DNA of 35,671 nt. Origin: Chloroflexota bacterium. Its GTDB lineage: Bacteria > Chloroflexota > Dehalococcoidia > Dehalococcoidales > RBG-16-60-22. Of this stretch, positions 8,038-15,579 are shown piece by piece. How positions within the stretch are numbered: position 1 is the stretch's first letter; every line of letters starts with the position of its first letter. The notes under the pieces were generated by a model that worked only from the letters and a program-made list of their open reading frames with translations, was not told where the DNA came from and did not search any database. The stretch spans positions 1-35,671 of the forward strand of contig JACPQH010000103.1 of NCBI GenBank assembly GCA_016190585.1. Reading direction: 5' to 3'. The position numbers and the translations under genes were made by a program.

Positions 8038-8344
8038 CGCGGTCTCCTTCCGGGCTCAGCAGTTTGTTGATGACGTCGTCGACCAGGCCGTCCAGCCCCT
8101 CGCGGAAGCTCTCGACGGACTCGCTCAGCCCCTGCTCTGCCTTGACCTGCTCGATGGCGCGGTCCAGTTCCATCAGGGCTCGACCCAGCCTCTCGCTCTC
8201 CTCCGGGCCCAGCCCGCCTTCCATCCTCTTTAGCGCCTGGATGCGCAGCGCATCCCGGATAATTTCCACCAGCGCCAGGACGAGGGTAAGGACGCCTGAT
8301 TTTAGATTATTTTCCTGGATATCAATGAGCACCTTTAGCCTCAC
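7994..8344 (-). CDS. gvpK: Gas vesicle protein GvpK
   Basis: 116 residues with the GvpK pattern: NNLKSGVLTLVLALVEIIRDALRIQALKRMEGG, with conserved leucines and the QALKRME segment, then LGPEESERLGRALMELDRAIEQV. GvpK is an accessory protein required for vesicle formation; its biochemical role is not established. The C-terminal tail (PEGDRGENERDRLAGPANS) is charged and encoded in the 44-base overlap with gvpL. The start may be GTG 8344, or GTG 8332, which has GAGG 6 bases upstream; both lie within the preceding gene. Confidence 0.9.
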   Translation of the reverse strand: MRLKVLIDIQENNLKSGVLTLVLALVEIIRDALRIQALKRMEGGLGPEESERLGRALMELDRAIEQVKAEQGLSESVESFREGLDGLVDDVINKLLSPEGDRGENERDRLAGPANS

Positions 8345-8708
8345 CGAGCGGCAGGTCCCATTCCAGGCGGGCTTTCCGGGCCCGGGCGCTTGCCCAGCCG
8401 CACCACGGGCAGGCTTCTTCCAGAAGCTCGGTAACGGGGACCCGCTTGCCGCACTGGGGACAGTCCTCGCGGCCTCCCGCCGCCTCTTTCCAGGCGGCCG
8501 TTTGCAGGTTAGTACCCCCGGGGAACTCCAACCCGTACCGGGCCGCCGTCTCGAAGGAGGCCAGCGCCGCCCGGACCTTCAACCCCAGAAGCTCCACCCC
8601 GGCCAGCGAAACCAGGATATCCGCGTTGATAACCAGCCCCTTGTCCAGTACCCGGTCAATCATGTCCGCCAGGGTTGCTTTCTCTTCCCTTGTCGCCGGT
8701 AAAGCCAT
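8322..8708 (-). CDS. gvpJ: GvpJ-type protein with C-terminal zinc ribbon
   Basis: 128 residues in two parts. Residues 12-60 are a GvpA-fold core (ADMIDRVLDKGLVINADILV, SLAGVELLGLKVRAALASFE), of the minor J type. Residues 80-106 carry CPQCG and CPWCG, with cysteines 83, 86, 100 and 103. This is a classic paired CPxCG zinc ribbon, followed by a basic helix and WDLPLGEAKGAH. Minor GvpA-like proteins take part in nucleation; the ribbon could bind a partner, metal or nucleic acid. The ATG start shares one base with the TGA of gvpG. The zinc ribbon is read directly from the sequence; metal binding is inferred. Confidence 0.9.
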   Translation of the reverse strand: MALPATREEKATLADMIDRVLDKGLVINADILVSLAGVELLGLKVRAALASFETAARYGLEFPGGTNLQTAAWKEAAGGREDCPQCGKRVPVTELLEEACPWCGWASARARKARLEWDLPLGEAKGAH

Positions 8709-8959
8709 CAGGCTTCCTCCTTTTCCGGTCGGTTGACCAGCCTCAGCCTCGCTATCAGGTAGGTTTCCAGCTCTTCGTAACGCTCCAGCGAGAGCTCGCC
8801 GTCCTGGAGCTCGATTTGAAGCTCCTGGAGCTTGAGTTTGATGGCATCCGGGGTTATCAACCGCTCGCGGTCTATCTCGTCCCGGAGACCAGCCATCACC
8901 TGTTTCCCGATGGCGGCGGGCATGCCGAACAAGAGCTGGTATACCAGGCTAAGCAGCAC
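8708..8959 (-). CDS. gvpG: Gas vesicle protein GvpG
   Basis: An 83-residue, mostly helical protein. The hydrophobic N-terminus (LLSLVYQLLFGMP) and the C-terminal LKLQELQIELQDGELSLERYEELETYLIARL match the GvpG family pattern, in which a short coiled-coil segment ends in E-xxLLxRL. GvpG works with GvpF/L in assembly. The start is GTG, overlapping the 3' end of gvpF by 11 bases. Gene order F-G-J-K is the usual one in bacterial and archaeal clusters. Confidence 0.87.
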   Translation of the reverse strand: MLLSLVYQLLFGMPAAIGKQVMAGLRDEIDRERLITPDAIKLKLQELQIELQDGELSLERYEELETYLIARLRLVNRPEKEEA

Positions 8960-9707
8960 GCCGCCCTGCCAGTCCCAGCTTCACGTTAACGAAGTTATAC
9001 GGCGGCAACGGCCCGATGTACTTGAAGCTGAGCTTGTCGCCGAACTTACCGTCCAGCCGGCGGACCTCCTCCTGAAAGCGCCCTTCTTCCGCGCCTTTTA
9101 TCAGGAACGAGGCGTTGAGCAGGCCTCTGACGCCGCCGTTTTCGCTCCTGACAGCGTCGATAGCGCCGGGCCTAAGGTGCTGGTAAACCTCGTCCGCCAG
9201 GAATATTTTCCACTCCCGCGCCACCTGCTCGACCTTATAGCCTATCCGCATGAGCAGTCCCTGGGCTTCCAGCGGCGAGCGGGTCGTCCTCAGCCTCTCC
9301 TTAAGCTGCACGAACTCGGGGTCTTCTTTTTCCAGGCAGGCGCTGACCGCCTCCTGGTTCCAGGAGACCTTGAGGGCGATCTCGACGCAGTCATGCAGCT
9401 TGTCCAACTGGCCGGCCAGCTCGGTGTAGTGCTCCCTCACCATGCCGAGCACTTCTTCACCGCTTCCGGCGATAAGCCCGAAGCTCGCCGGCAGTACCGC
9501 CGGGTACATCCTGAGGAGCCGGTCCTGGACCAGGGTGTGCGCCAGGACATTGCGGCGGGTAGGATCGATGTCGGCCAGCCCGGTATCGGTAACGGTGGCG
9601 GCCAGCTCGCGATAGCTCACGGTGTAGACCTCGGCGTCCTCGATGCCCGTAAACTCGAATTTTCGGGGCTGCGGCTCCCGGACAAACCCGTAAATGTATT
9701 TACCCAT
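8949..9707 (-). CDS. gvpF: Gas vesicle protein GvpF/GvpL family
   Basis: 252 residues. It starts with MGKYIYGFVRE, the usual opening strand of GvpF/L, includes the MYPAVLPASFGLI segment near residue 68, and ends with the family signature FKYIGPLPPYNFVNV. Two ferredoxin-like domains are joined by helices in known structures of the family. It is called F because it immediately precedes gvpG. Its ATG follows the TAG stop of the AAA ATPase gene with no base between, so the two are translationally coupled. Confidence 0.93.
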   Translation of the reverse strand: MGKYIYGFVREPQPRKFEFTGIEDAEVYTVSYRELAATVTDTGLADIDPTRRNVLAHTLVQDRLLRMYPAVLPASFGLIAGSGEEVLGMVREHYTELAGQLDKLHDCVEIALKVSWNQEAVSACLEKEDPEFVQLKERLRTTRSPLEAQGLLMRIGYKVEQVAREWKIFLADEVYQHLRPGAIDAVRSENGGVRGLLNASFLIKGAEEGRFQEEVRRLDGKFGDKLSFKYIGPLPPYNFVNVKLGLAGRRAA

Positions 9708-11825
9708 CTATCGCCTCTTAAACCATTGTATTGAACTGGTGAAATGCTCCCCGGAAATCTGAAGCTGGTCCGTTCCGGAGGCGACGCACTCCCGGATAGC
9801 CGTGCGGCCGGCTTCCTGGCAGATGGTGGCGATATCCGAGCCGGCCAGGCCTTCGGTGTCACGCGACAGGGCGGCCAGGTCTACGTCAACGAGGGGCCGG
9901 TTCCGGGTATGGACGGTAAATATTTCCCGGCGGGCCGCTTCGTCCGGCAGGGGGAACACGAGGATAAAATCGAACCGGCCCGGTCTCAGGACGGCGCTGT
10001 CGATCAGGTCCTTGCGGTTGGTCGCCGCCAGCACCAGCACGCCTTTGAGCTCCTCGAGGCCGTCAAGCTCGGTCAGGAACTGGCTGATGACCCGCTCCGC
10101 GGACTGCGAGTTATCGCTTAGACCGCGCTCCGGCACCAGGGAATCGAACTCGTCAAAGAAGAGGATGCAGGGGCTGGCGGCGCGCGCCTTGCGGAAGACC
10201 TCCCGGACGCCCCGCTCCGATTCCCCCAGGTACTTCGAGATGATTTCCGGCCCCTTCACCGAGATGAAGTTGACGCCGCTCTCGTTAGCCAGCGCCTTGG
10301 CTACCAGGGTCTTGCCCGTGCCGGGCGGCCCATCCAGCAGGATGCCTTTCGGCGGCCTTACCCCGGACTGCCGGAAGAGGTCCGGGTACATTATCGGCCA
10401 GGCGACGGATTCCTCGAGACGCTGCCGGATATCGCCCAGACCCCCGATGTCCGCCCACCGGACATCGGGTATCTCGACAAAGACCTCGCGAATGGCCGAC
10501 GGCTCGACCTCCTTGAGGGCCTCAGCGAAGTCGTCGCTGCCTACCTCGAGGCCGCGCAGGGTATCGTAAGGGACCTCATCCCGGCGGAAATCGAGGCGCG
10601 GCATCAACCGTCTCAGGGCGTTCATGGCCGCCTCGCGGCACAGCGCTTCCAGGTCGGCGCCGACGAAACCGTGGGTGATGCGGGACACTTTCTCCAGGTC
10701 AACCTCGCCGGCCAGCGGCATTCCCCTGGTATGAATCTGGAGGATGTGCAGCCGCCCCCGCTGGTCCGGGATGCTTATCGCGATCTCGCGGTCGAAGCGG
10801 CCGGGACGGCGCAGCGCCGGGTCAAGGGAGTTAGGGATATTGGTCGCGCCGATGACAATGACCTCGCCCCGCGACTCCAGCCCATCCATCAAGGCGAGCA
10901 GCTGGGCGACGACCCGCCGCTCTACCTGTTTTTCCCCGCCCATCTCTTCCCGCTTGGGGGCGATAGCGTCGATTTCGTCGATAAAGAGGATTGCAGGGGC
11001 TTTTGCCCTGGCGTCCTCGAAGACGCCGCGCAGCCGCCCCTCGCTTTCCCCGTAGAACTTGCCCATTATCTCGGGGCCGGTGATGTGCGTGAAGTAGGCG
11101 GCTGTCTCATGGGCGACCGCCCGGGCAATCAAGGTCTTGCCGCAGCCCGGCGGGCCGTGCAAGAGCACGCCCTTGGGCGGATCGATGCCCAGCCTCTCGA
11201 AGAGCTGCGGGTATTTCAGGGGAAGCTCGATCATCTCCCTGACCTTCTGGAGCTCCCGCGACAGGCCGCCGATATCCTCGTAGGCTATCTTCATGGCGCG
11301 GGGCGGGGCGCCGCCCTCTTTGAGCTCGACGCGCGTGCCGGGCCTGACGGTAACCGGGCCGCGGGGTGACGTGCCCAGGACGGTGAAGTCCTGGCTCCGC
11401 GTGCCGAAGAGGTTGGCGCGGACCCGGTCGCCTTCGACCAGCGGCAGGCCATCAAGCAGCGCGCTGATGTAGCCGGCGTCGTTGCGGCGGCCGGGCGCCC
11501 GGTTGGGCGAGACCGGGGCCAGCACGATCTTGTCGGCCGGCGACGATTCGATGCGGCGCAGCGTCACCCGCTCGTCCAGGGAGACCTGGGCATTCTCCCG
11601 GAGCAGCCCGTCAATCTGGACGAGGCCCCGGCCCCGGTCCTCAGGATAAGCCGGCATCACGCGGGCCGCGGTCTGGCGCTTCCCCGCTATCTGGACGATG
11701 TCGCCTACGGCCGCCCCGAGGGACGCCAATTCGGCCGGGTCGATCCGGGCCAGGCCGCGCCCGACGTCCTTCGGGCGGGACTCGGCGACTTTCAGATTGA
11801 CCGTGCCGGCCTCGGGACTAGCCAC
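9708..11825 (-). CDS. CDC48/VAT-type two-ring AAA ATPase
   Basis: 705 residues with the full CDC48 layout. An N-domain at residues 1-170 comprises a double-psi barrel start ([27 protein letters not shown]) and a second half. D1 has Walker A GPPGCGKT at 224-231, Walker B ILFIDEID at 279-286 and arginine finger [10 protein letters not shown]2 has Walker A GPPGTGKT at 499-506, Walker B ILFFDEFD at 554-561, then LRPGRFD. All catalytic residues look intact. Such ATPases unfold or extract protein complexes. Inside a gas vesicle operon it may remodel or take apart assembly intermediates; that is inference from context. The GTG start overlaps the GvpH-like gene by 8 bases. Confidence 0.95.
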   Translation of the reverse strand: MASPEAGTVNLKVAESRPKDVGRGLARIDPAELASLGAAVGDIVQIAGKRQTAARVMPAYPEDRGRGLVQIDGLLRENAQVSLDERVTLRRIESSPADKIVLAPVSPNRAPGRRNDAGYISALLDGLPLVEGDRVRANLFGTRSQDFTVLGTSPRGPVTVRPGTRVELKEGGAPPRAMKIAYEDIGGLSRELQKVREMIELPLKYPQLFERLGIDPPKGVLLHGPPGCGKTLIARAVAHETAAYFTHITGPEIMGKFYGESEGRLRGVFEDARAKAPAILFIDEIDAIAPKREEMGGEKQVERRVVAQLLALMDGLESRGEVIVIGATNIPNSLDPALRRPGRFDREIAISIPDQRGRLHILQIHTRGMPLAGEVDLEKVSRITHGFVGADLEALCREAAMNALRRLMPRLDFRRDEVPYDTLRGLEVGSDDFAEALKEVEPSAIREVFVEIPDVRWADIGGLGDIRQRLEESVAWPIMYPDLFRQSGVRPPKGILLDGPPGTGKTLVAKALANESGVNFISVKGPEIISKYLGESERGVREVFRKARAASPCILFFDEFDSLVPERGLSDNSQSAERVISQFLTELDGLEELKGVLVLAATNRKDLIDSAVLRPGRFDFILVFPLPDEAARREIFTVHTRNRPLVDVDLAALSRDTEGLAGSDIATICQEAGRTAIRECVASGTDQLQISGEHFTSSIQWFKRR

Positions 11826-12345
11826 CGTTCCCCCGCTCTTTTTCCAGGGTAATCTCCAAAATCCCGTTCCGGTATACTTTCTGCATTACGCCGGGTTTTA
11901 CCCGGGCGGGCAGCAGTATCTCGCGAGCGTACTGCCGGTTCTTGCTGCTGGCCGTGAGGTTCATAATATCGCCCGATACCTCGACCTGGATATCGTCCTC
12001 GGCGGCGCCCGGCAGCTCGGCGATGACCAGCACCCTTTCACCTTCATCGAAGACATCGACCATCGGCTCCCAAACCGTCCTCACCTCGGGCCCCCGCGCG
12101 CCCTCGCTGACATTGCCGAAGGTCTCGATAACGGGCTTGCCGGACAGCGTCCGGATACTGAACCCGTAAACCCCCCGGGCGTCTTTCGGCAGGCCTTTTA
12201 TCGCCCCGCTTTTCTTGATGCCCTCCTGGTCCAGTTTCGATACCAGGTCGATCAGGCTGCCTATCCCCTTGAACATGCCGGAGAAGCTCACCTTGCCGAC
12301 GCCGAAATCAACCTCGATATGCTCTTTGTCTTCCCTGTCAGTCAT
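11818..12345 (-). CDS. gvpH: Hsp20-type gas vesicle protein (GvpH-like)
   Basis: 175 residues. The C-terminal part (about 90-172) is an alpha-crystallin/Hsp20 domain: [31 protein letters not shown], and the closing strand pattern [12 protein letters not shown]. The N-terminal 85 residues contain [14 protein letters not shown], a short helical segment also found in archaeal GvpH. Small heat-shock proteins in these clusters likely keep the very hydrophobic GvpA soluble. It is distinct from the cytosolic Hsp20 at 25511-25975. Start and the gvpN stop overlap as ATGA. Confidence 0.9.
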   Translation of the reverse strand: MTDREDKEHIEVDFGVGKVSFSGMFKGIGSLIDLVSKLDQEGIKKSGAIKGLPKDARGVYGFSIRTLSGKPVIETFGNVSEGARGPEVRTVWEPMVDVFDEGERVLVIAELPGAAEDDIQVEVSGDIMNLTASSKNRQYAREILLPARVKPGVMQKVYRNGILEITLEKERGNGG

Positions 12346-13247
12346 AAAGCCACTTCCTCAGTCATTTCCTGAATCACCCGGAGCGCCCGCTTTTTCTCAC
12401 GGGGTGGTATCTCCGGCATCAGGATGTCAAGGCAAATCTCCCGGTAGCTGCCGGTCAGCCCGTCGCCGGCTTCCCGGGCGAGCCGGAGCAGCTTGCCTAT
12501 CATGATGCATGCCCGGACGGTGGGGACCAGCTTGTTCGCCTTGACCGCCCTTACTTTTCTCACGAGGCCCGTGATGCGCTCGGCGTCTCCCGGGCCAAGC
12601 CGGCACTTCCGGCGCACGATAGCGGTCTCGGTCGCCTCGTCGAAGTTGCCCAGCTCCATGGTTATCATGCGGTCGCGCAGGGCGTCCTGGCTCTTCTGCA
12701 CGCCGGCGTACTCCTCCGGGTTCGAGGTGAAGATGATGGAGAAATCCGGGTGTACCCGGAGGTAATCGCGCCCGCCCCTCGCCGCGGGCAAGGGCAGTAT
12801 CCTCTCTTCCAGGACGGACAGCAAAATGTTGTTGGCCTCGGCCCGGGAGCGGGTGAATTCGTCATAGATGAGGGTCAATCCGTGCTCGCAGGCGGTCGTC
12901 AGGCGGTTGTCGATCCAGCGCTCGGTCATGCTCTCATCGGTCTTTACCACGGAGCGGATAAAGTTATCCGCGATGTGCTGCTTGCGGTAGCCGCAGACGC
13001 CGCCGACCAGGTCCGAGGTGCCGAACTCGAAGTCGCCGCACAGCAGCACCGCCGGCCTGTCCAGCCGTGAAGCGATATGGAAGGCCAGGGTGGTCTTGCC
13101 GACACCGGTGGGGCCGCTGAGATGCAGAGGGAACCCGGCCCGTAAATAACCCAGGGCCCGGCCGGTCAGGAAGCGGACATAGTCTGTCTCCACGAAGGTC
13201 TCACCCTCACGGGGCAGGAGGACGCCCGCTTCCTTCAGCCTCGCCAT
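12342..13247 (-). CDS. gvpN: Gas vesicle ATPase GvpN
   Basis: 301 residues, a MoxR-type AAA+ ATPase of the GvpN family. N-terminal FVETDYVRFLTGRALGYLRAGFPLHL leads into Walker A SGPTGVGKTT (44-53). Walker B is LTLIYDEF (124-131), and sensor 1 is IIFTSNPEEYAGVQ; the RDRMITMELGNFDE segment contains the arginine finger region. GvpN promotes vesicle growth and is widely conserved with gvpA. The ATG shares one base with the stop of the upstream 125-residue gene and has GAGGT 5 bases before it. Confidence 0.96.
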   Translation of the reverse strand: MARLKEAGVLLPREGETFVETDYVRFLTGRALGYLRAGFPLHLSGPTGVGKTTLAFHIASRLDRPAVLLCGDFEFGTSDLVGGVCGYRKQHIADNFIRSVVKTDESMTERWIDNRLTTACEHGLTLIYDEFTRSRAEANNILLSVLEERILPLPAARGGRDYLRVHPDFSIIFTSNPEEYAGVQKSQDALRDRMITMELGNFDEATETAIVRRKCRLGPGDAERITGLVRKVRAVKANKLVPTVRACIMIGKLLRLAREAGDGLTGSYREICLDILMPEIPPREKKRALRVIQEMTEEVAL

Positions 13248-13624
13248 CAGTACCTCAGCTCCGTTGCCCCGAGCCGGTCAAGGCATTCCGGCTGCGGCGC
13301 GGGCTTCCCCGCAGGGGTCCAGTAGGACGCCTGTATCTGTTGTCGCAGCGCGCCCAGCGACCGGTTTCGGTCGATAATCGCCGCCAGCTTAGCCCGCATC
13401 TTGAGCAGCCGGCCGCGGGACTTCATAATGGAAGCTTCATAGTTCCGCATGCGGCGGCTCTCGCGGGCCAGCAAGATACTCAGCCGCGCATCAGGCGGCG
13501 CGACGGTATCGCCCTTTTTTACCGAGAGGGAGTTGGCGGCGGCCGGGCGCCGCCTTTTGGCGATATCCAGGCTGGTCGTCACCTGGCGCATGGTCCGGAT
13601 ATTTCTGAGGGCTTCGCTTTCCAT
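13247..13624 (-). CDS. Unassigned basic helical protein between gvpA and gvpN
   Basis: 125 residues, strongly basic (R/K-rich), with no family I recognise. Residues 45-100 look like one long helix (ARLSILLARESRRMRNYE, then LLKMRAKLAAIIDRNRSLGALRQQ). The tail is proline-rich with one cysteine. The ATG has only AAAGG upstream. It is 10 bases after its upstream neighbour and coupled to gvpN by a one-base overlap, so it is expressed with the operon. In many organisms the place between gvpA and gvpN is held by gvpC, the outer reinforcing protein; whether this is an analogue is unknown. Confidence 0.72.
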   Translation of the reverse strand: MESEALRNIRTMRQVTTSLDIAKRRRPAAANSLSVKKGDTVAPPDARLSILLARESRRMRNYEASIMKSRGRLLKMRAKLAAIIDRNRSLGALRQQIQASYWTPAGKPAPQPECLDRLGATELRY

Positions 13625-13634
13625 ACCGTTGCCT

Positions 13635-14249
13635 TTAAGACGGAAAGTAGAGCTTGTCTTCTTTACGGATCCGCCCGTTCTCCAGGAGGTTCTTTACGGC
13701 GCGGCCGAGCACGACGGGCGCGGTGCCCAGACCCTCGGCGACCGCCGCCAGGCTCACCCCTTCGGGATGGCCGCCGATGGCATCGAGGAGCTGCGACTCG
13801 AAATCCGAGACCTTCGGGGGGCGGGGGCAGGTCTCGCTTTCCTTTTCCCTAAACTCGACCGGCTCCCGGGCGCCGCTTGTCTCCGCCGGGTCCTGCCTGG
13901 CCGCATCAGGGCGGGCTTTCGCCGCAGCGCCCGTTTCGGACGGGTGCCGCGGTTGGCCGGCTTCTTCGGTATCCGTTCCCAGGGCCGCGCGCGACTCTTT
14001 GCGCCGCCGCGCCATGTCCCGGAGGGTATCCCGCGTTTCCTGCCGCAGCCGGCGGACCTCCTCCCGGTTCCGGGAGACGTATCCGGAAAACTGCCCGCCT
14101 GCCGCCCGGTTCCGGCGGGCCTCGCCGAGCTGCGATATCACGGCGGCGGCGGCTGTTCGCGACTGGCTAGCGGTCGCGGCCCGCTTGATTTGCCGGACAA
14201 CCCGGCGCCGCTCGCCCGCTGATTTGACCCTGTCATTCGTCGCTTTCAT
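13635..14249 (-). CDS. Unassigned protein: basic helix plus winged-helix-like tail
   Basis: 204 residues. Residues 1-90 are arginine-rich and helical with repeated R-x-x-R spacing (REEVRRLRQETRDTLRDMAR). Residues 91-145 are a Pro/Ala/Glu-rich linker. Residues 148-202 (DFESQLLDAIGGHPEG, SLAAVAEGLGTAPVVLGRAV, KNLLENGRIRKEDKLYFP) read as a winged helix-turn-helix with the usual K-L-Y-F wing. The same layout could bind DNA or serve as a protein-protein module. A clear AAGGAG lies 4 bases before ATG. It begins 8 bases after the preceding gene and is part of the gas vesicle operon. No function is known. Confidence 0.75.
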   Translation of the reverse strand: MKATNDRVKSAGERRRVVRQIKRAATASQSRTAAAAVISQLGEARRNRAAGGQFSGYVSRNREEVRRLRQETRDTLRDMARRRKESRAALGTDTEEAGQPRHPSETGAAAKARPDAARQDPAETSGAREPVEFREKESETCPRPPKVSDFESQLLDAIGGHPEGVSLAAVAEGLGTAPVVLGRAVKNLLENGRIRKEDKLYFPS

Positions 14250-14257
14250 TTTGCTCC

Positions 14258-14920
14258 TTAAGACGCCTCCCGGCTTTCGGAGAGGACCAGCAGCCGGCGC
14301 GCGTCTTTGTGCCGTGCCCTGCGGGAGGCCGGGGGTTTGTCGCCGGCACTGACGCCGCCGAGCTCTTTGATATGCTCGAACCGGAGAAGCTTACCTTTCT
14401 CCGTGGCCGATTTCATCTTCTGATTCAGGGACTCCTGTTCCCGGCGGCACCGCTGAAGGCTCAGCTGGAATTTATCCAGCCGGGCAAATATTTGCCGGCC
14501 GTCATCCTGAAAGCTGGACTTTATTTTTTCCAGGATAGATTCGATATCGCCGGCGTTCGCCAGGCCGGCGTCCAACCGGGTCAGTTGTTCCTTTAACAGG
14601 ACGGTCAGCCCTTTTTGCTTTCGCAGGTAGCACTTCAATAATTCCCTGACCAGTCTTCGCTCTTCATCAATCTGCCGTTTACTGGCATCCGTATCATTCA
14701 AAATGGCCTCCATGACCCGCTCGAAGTCCCTCTTTCTCAGGGAGCAGTTCCTGGCAAGCGTCTCGCCCAGATGGCTCTTCAGCTTGACCCTCTCCTCCAT
14801 AGCCCGGGACAGGCCTTCATCCGCGATTATCGTCGCCTCGTAAGCCGCGGCCACGACGTTCTCCACAACCACGATGCGCTCCTGGTATGCGCCGATCAGC
14901 TCCAGCAGCCGGTTTTCCAT
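14258..14920 (-). CDS. Unassigned coiled-coil protein directly after gvpA
   Basis: 220 residues from ATG 14920, chosen because GAGGTG stands 4 bases upstream; an open frame continues to 14980 but would run through the stem-loop behind gvpA. The sequence is almost entirely charged helix (KLKSHLGETLARNCSLRKRDF, LLKEQLTRLDAGL, ARLDKFQLSLQRCRREQESL), typical of a coiled coil. It ends in a basic tail with an RRARHKDARRLL stretch. No GvpC-type 33-residue repeat is obvious. Position suggests a vesicle-associated or assembly protein, possibly a GvpC substitute. I do not recognise its family. Confidence 0.78.
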   Translation of the reverse strand: MENRLLELIGAYQERIVVVENVVAAAYEATIIADEGLSRAMEERVKLKSHLGETLARNCSLRKRDFERVMEAILNDTDASKRQIDEERRLVRELLKCYLRKQKGLTVLLKEQLTRLDAGLANAGDIESILEKIKSSFQDDGRQIFARLDKFQLSLQRCRREQESLNQKMKSATEKGKLLRFEHIKELGGVSAGDKPPASRRARHKDARRLLVLSESREAS

Positions 14921-14937
14921 CAAACACCTCATATTCA

Positions 14938-14984
14938 GGGTTTGGCAAGGTACACTCGTTACCCGAGGGTGCCCTGGCAAACCC
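14938..14984 (-). promoter_or_regulatory. Large stem-loop behind gvpA
   Basis: Just 9 bases after the gvpA stop the transcript can fold into a 47-base hairpin. The outer stem is GGGTTTG with CAAACCC (7 bp), then CAGGG with CCTTG (5 bp, one G-U) after a C-C mismatch, then a 2-bp piece, and CTCG with CGAG (4 bp) closing a GGTAA loop. No U-run follows, so it is not a classic intrinsic terminator. A 3' stabiliser or partial terminator that favours gvpA over downstream genes fits best. The following gene's ribosome site starts about 10 bases later. Confidence 0.65.
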
Positions 14985-14993
14985 CGCTGTCCC

Positions 14994-15200
14994 TTACGCA
15001 GCGGGCGCGGTCAGGCCGATAGCTTCGGCGTACTTCAGGTAAGTCTCGACGCCGGCGATTACCACGCGGGCTTCGACCGCCAGGATCTCGAGACCGAGAA
15101 GAGAAACGCGCGCCCAGGCATCGATAACGATCCCATTGTCCAGGATGCGGTCCAGCACCTCGGCCAGACCAGACGGCGCAATTGAAGTCTGTACTGCCAT
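14994..15200 (-). CDS. gvpA: Gas vesicle structural shell protein GvpA
   Basis: 68 residues, essentially canonical Gvp[21 protein letters not shown], then [20 protein letters not shown] and [14 protein letters not shown]. This small hydrophobic protein polymerises into the gas-permeable, water-excluding vesicle wall. It is the only canonical A-type copy in the window; the two others are J-type minor members. A near-perfect Shine-Dalgarno (GGAGGTGA, 15204-15211) precedes ATG, the strongest in the operon, as expected for the most abundant product. A large stem-loop follows the stop codon. Confidence 0.98.
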   Translation of the reverse strand: MAVQTSIAPSGLAEVLDRILDNGIVIDAWARVSLLGLEILAVEARVVIAGVETYLKYAEAIGLTAPAA

Positions 15201-15203
15201 TTG

Positions 15204-15211
15204 TCACCTCC
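15204..15211 (-). promoter_or_regulatory. Consensus ribosome binding site of gvpA
   Basis: Minus-strand GGAGGTGA is an uninterrupted 8-base match to the 16S rRNA 3' end. The GGAGG core is 6 bases from ATG. No other gene in the operon has an equally long match, which points to translational boosting of the shell protein. Confidence 0.85.
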
Positions 15212-15223
15212 TTTTTCCAAAAT

Positions 15224-15436
15224 TCAGGACTCTAAGAGCTCCCGGGAGACGGGGATGGCGTAGCGCTCCAGGAAAGCCCTGAAATCCTCGTTCTTGACCC
15301 GGTAGTGGCCGCCGGGCAGCTTCACCGCCAGGAGCCTGCCGTCCTTTATCCAGCGCCTGACGGTAGTCCGGCTGACCAGGCAATATTCGGCGATGAATTT
15401 CACCGGGACTGATTTGGTTTTGCTTAATTGTCGCAT
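15224..15436 (-). CDS. Excisionase/MerR-like HTH regulator of the gas vesicle operon
   Basis: About 70 residues, one DNA-binding domain of the HTH_17 (excisionase-like) type: VKFIAEYCLVSRTTVRRWIK, then DGRLLAVKLPGGHYRVKNEDF. The pattern S-x-x-TVRRWI followed by a GGHYRV wing is typical. It is the first gene of the operon and only 23 bases before gvpA, so it probably controls its own promoter. Start choice is uncertain: ATG 15436 leaves a leader of roughly 18 bases without a ribosome site, while TTG 15451 would be almost at the transcription start (leaderless). It has no sensor domain. Confidence 0.85.
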   Translation of the reverse strand: MRQLSKTKSVPVKFIAEYCLVSRTTVRRWIKDGRLLAVKLPGGHYRVKNEDFRAFLERYAIPVSRELLES

Positions 15437-15460
15437 TTGCTTTTGTGCCAACTGTCAGCA

Positions 15461-15489
15461 ATTATACTAATCGTTCGTCCTATTGTCAA
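15461..15489 (-). promoter_or_regulatory. Perfect sigma-70 promoter of the gas vesicle operon
   Basis: On the minus strand, -35 TTGACA (15489-15484) and -10 TATAAT (15466-15461) are separated by exactly 17 bases, a full consensus match. The predicted start is near 15454. The surroundings are AT-rich, in contrast to the rest of the window. A second TGACA lies at 15457-15453, 31 bp (about three helical turns) after the one in the -35, a possible pair of operator half-sites for the HTH protein encoded next. Confidence 0.85.
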
Positions 15490-15579
15490 TACCTTATGGC
15501 ATTATTTCTTCCTTATTTATTGTCTTTTGTCGTTTTCAGGCAAAATGATTAAGCCGGGGATATTTCAGGAGGAGTGCCG

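Noticed and set aside
15490..15579. Terminator or riboswitch between mntP and the gas vesicle promoter
   Set aside because: The stretch is AT-rich, but I find no stable hairpin with a U-run. A Mn riboswitch would have to precede mntP, where only 2 bases are available.
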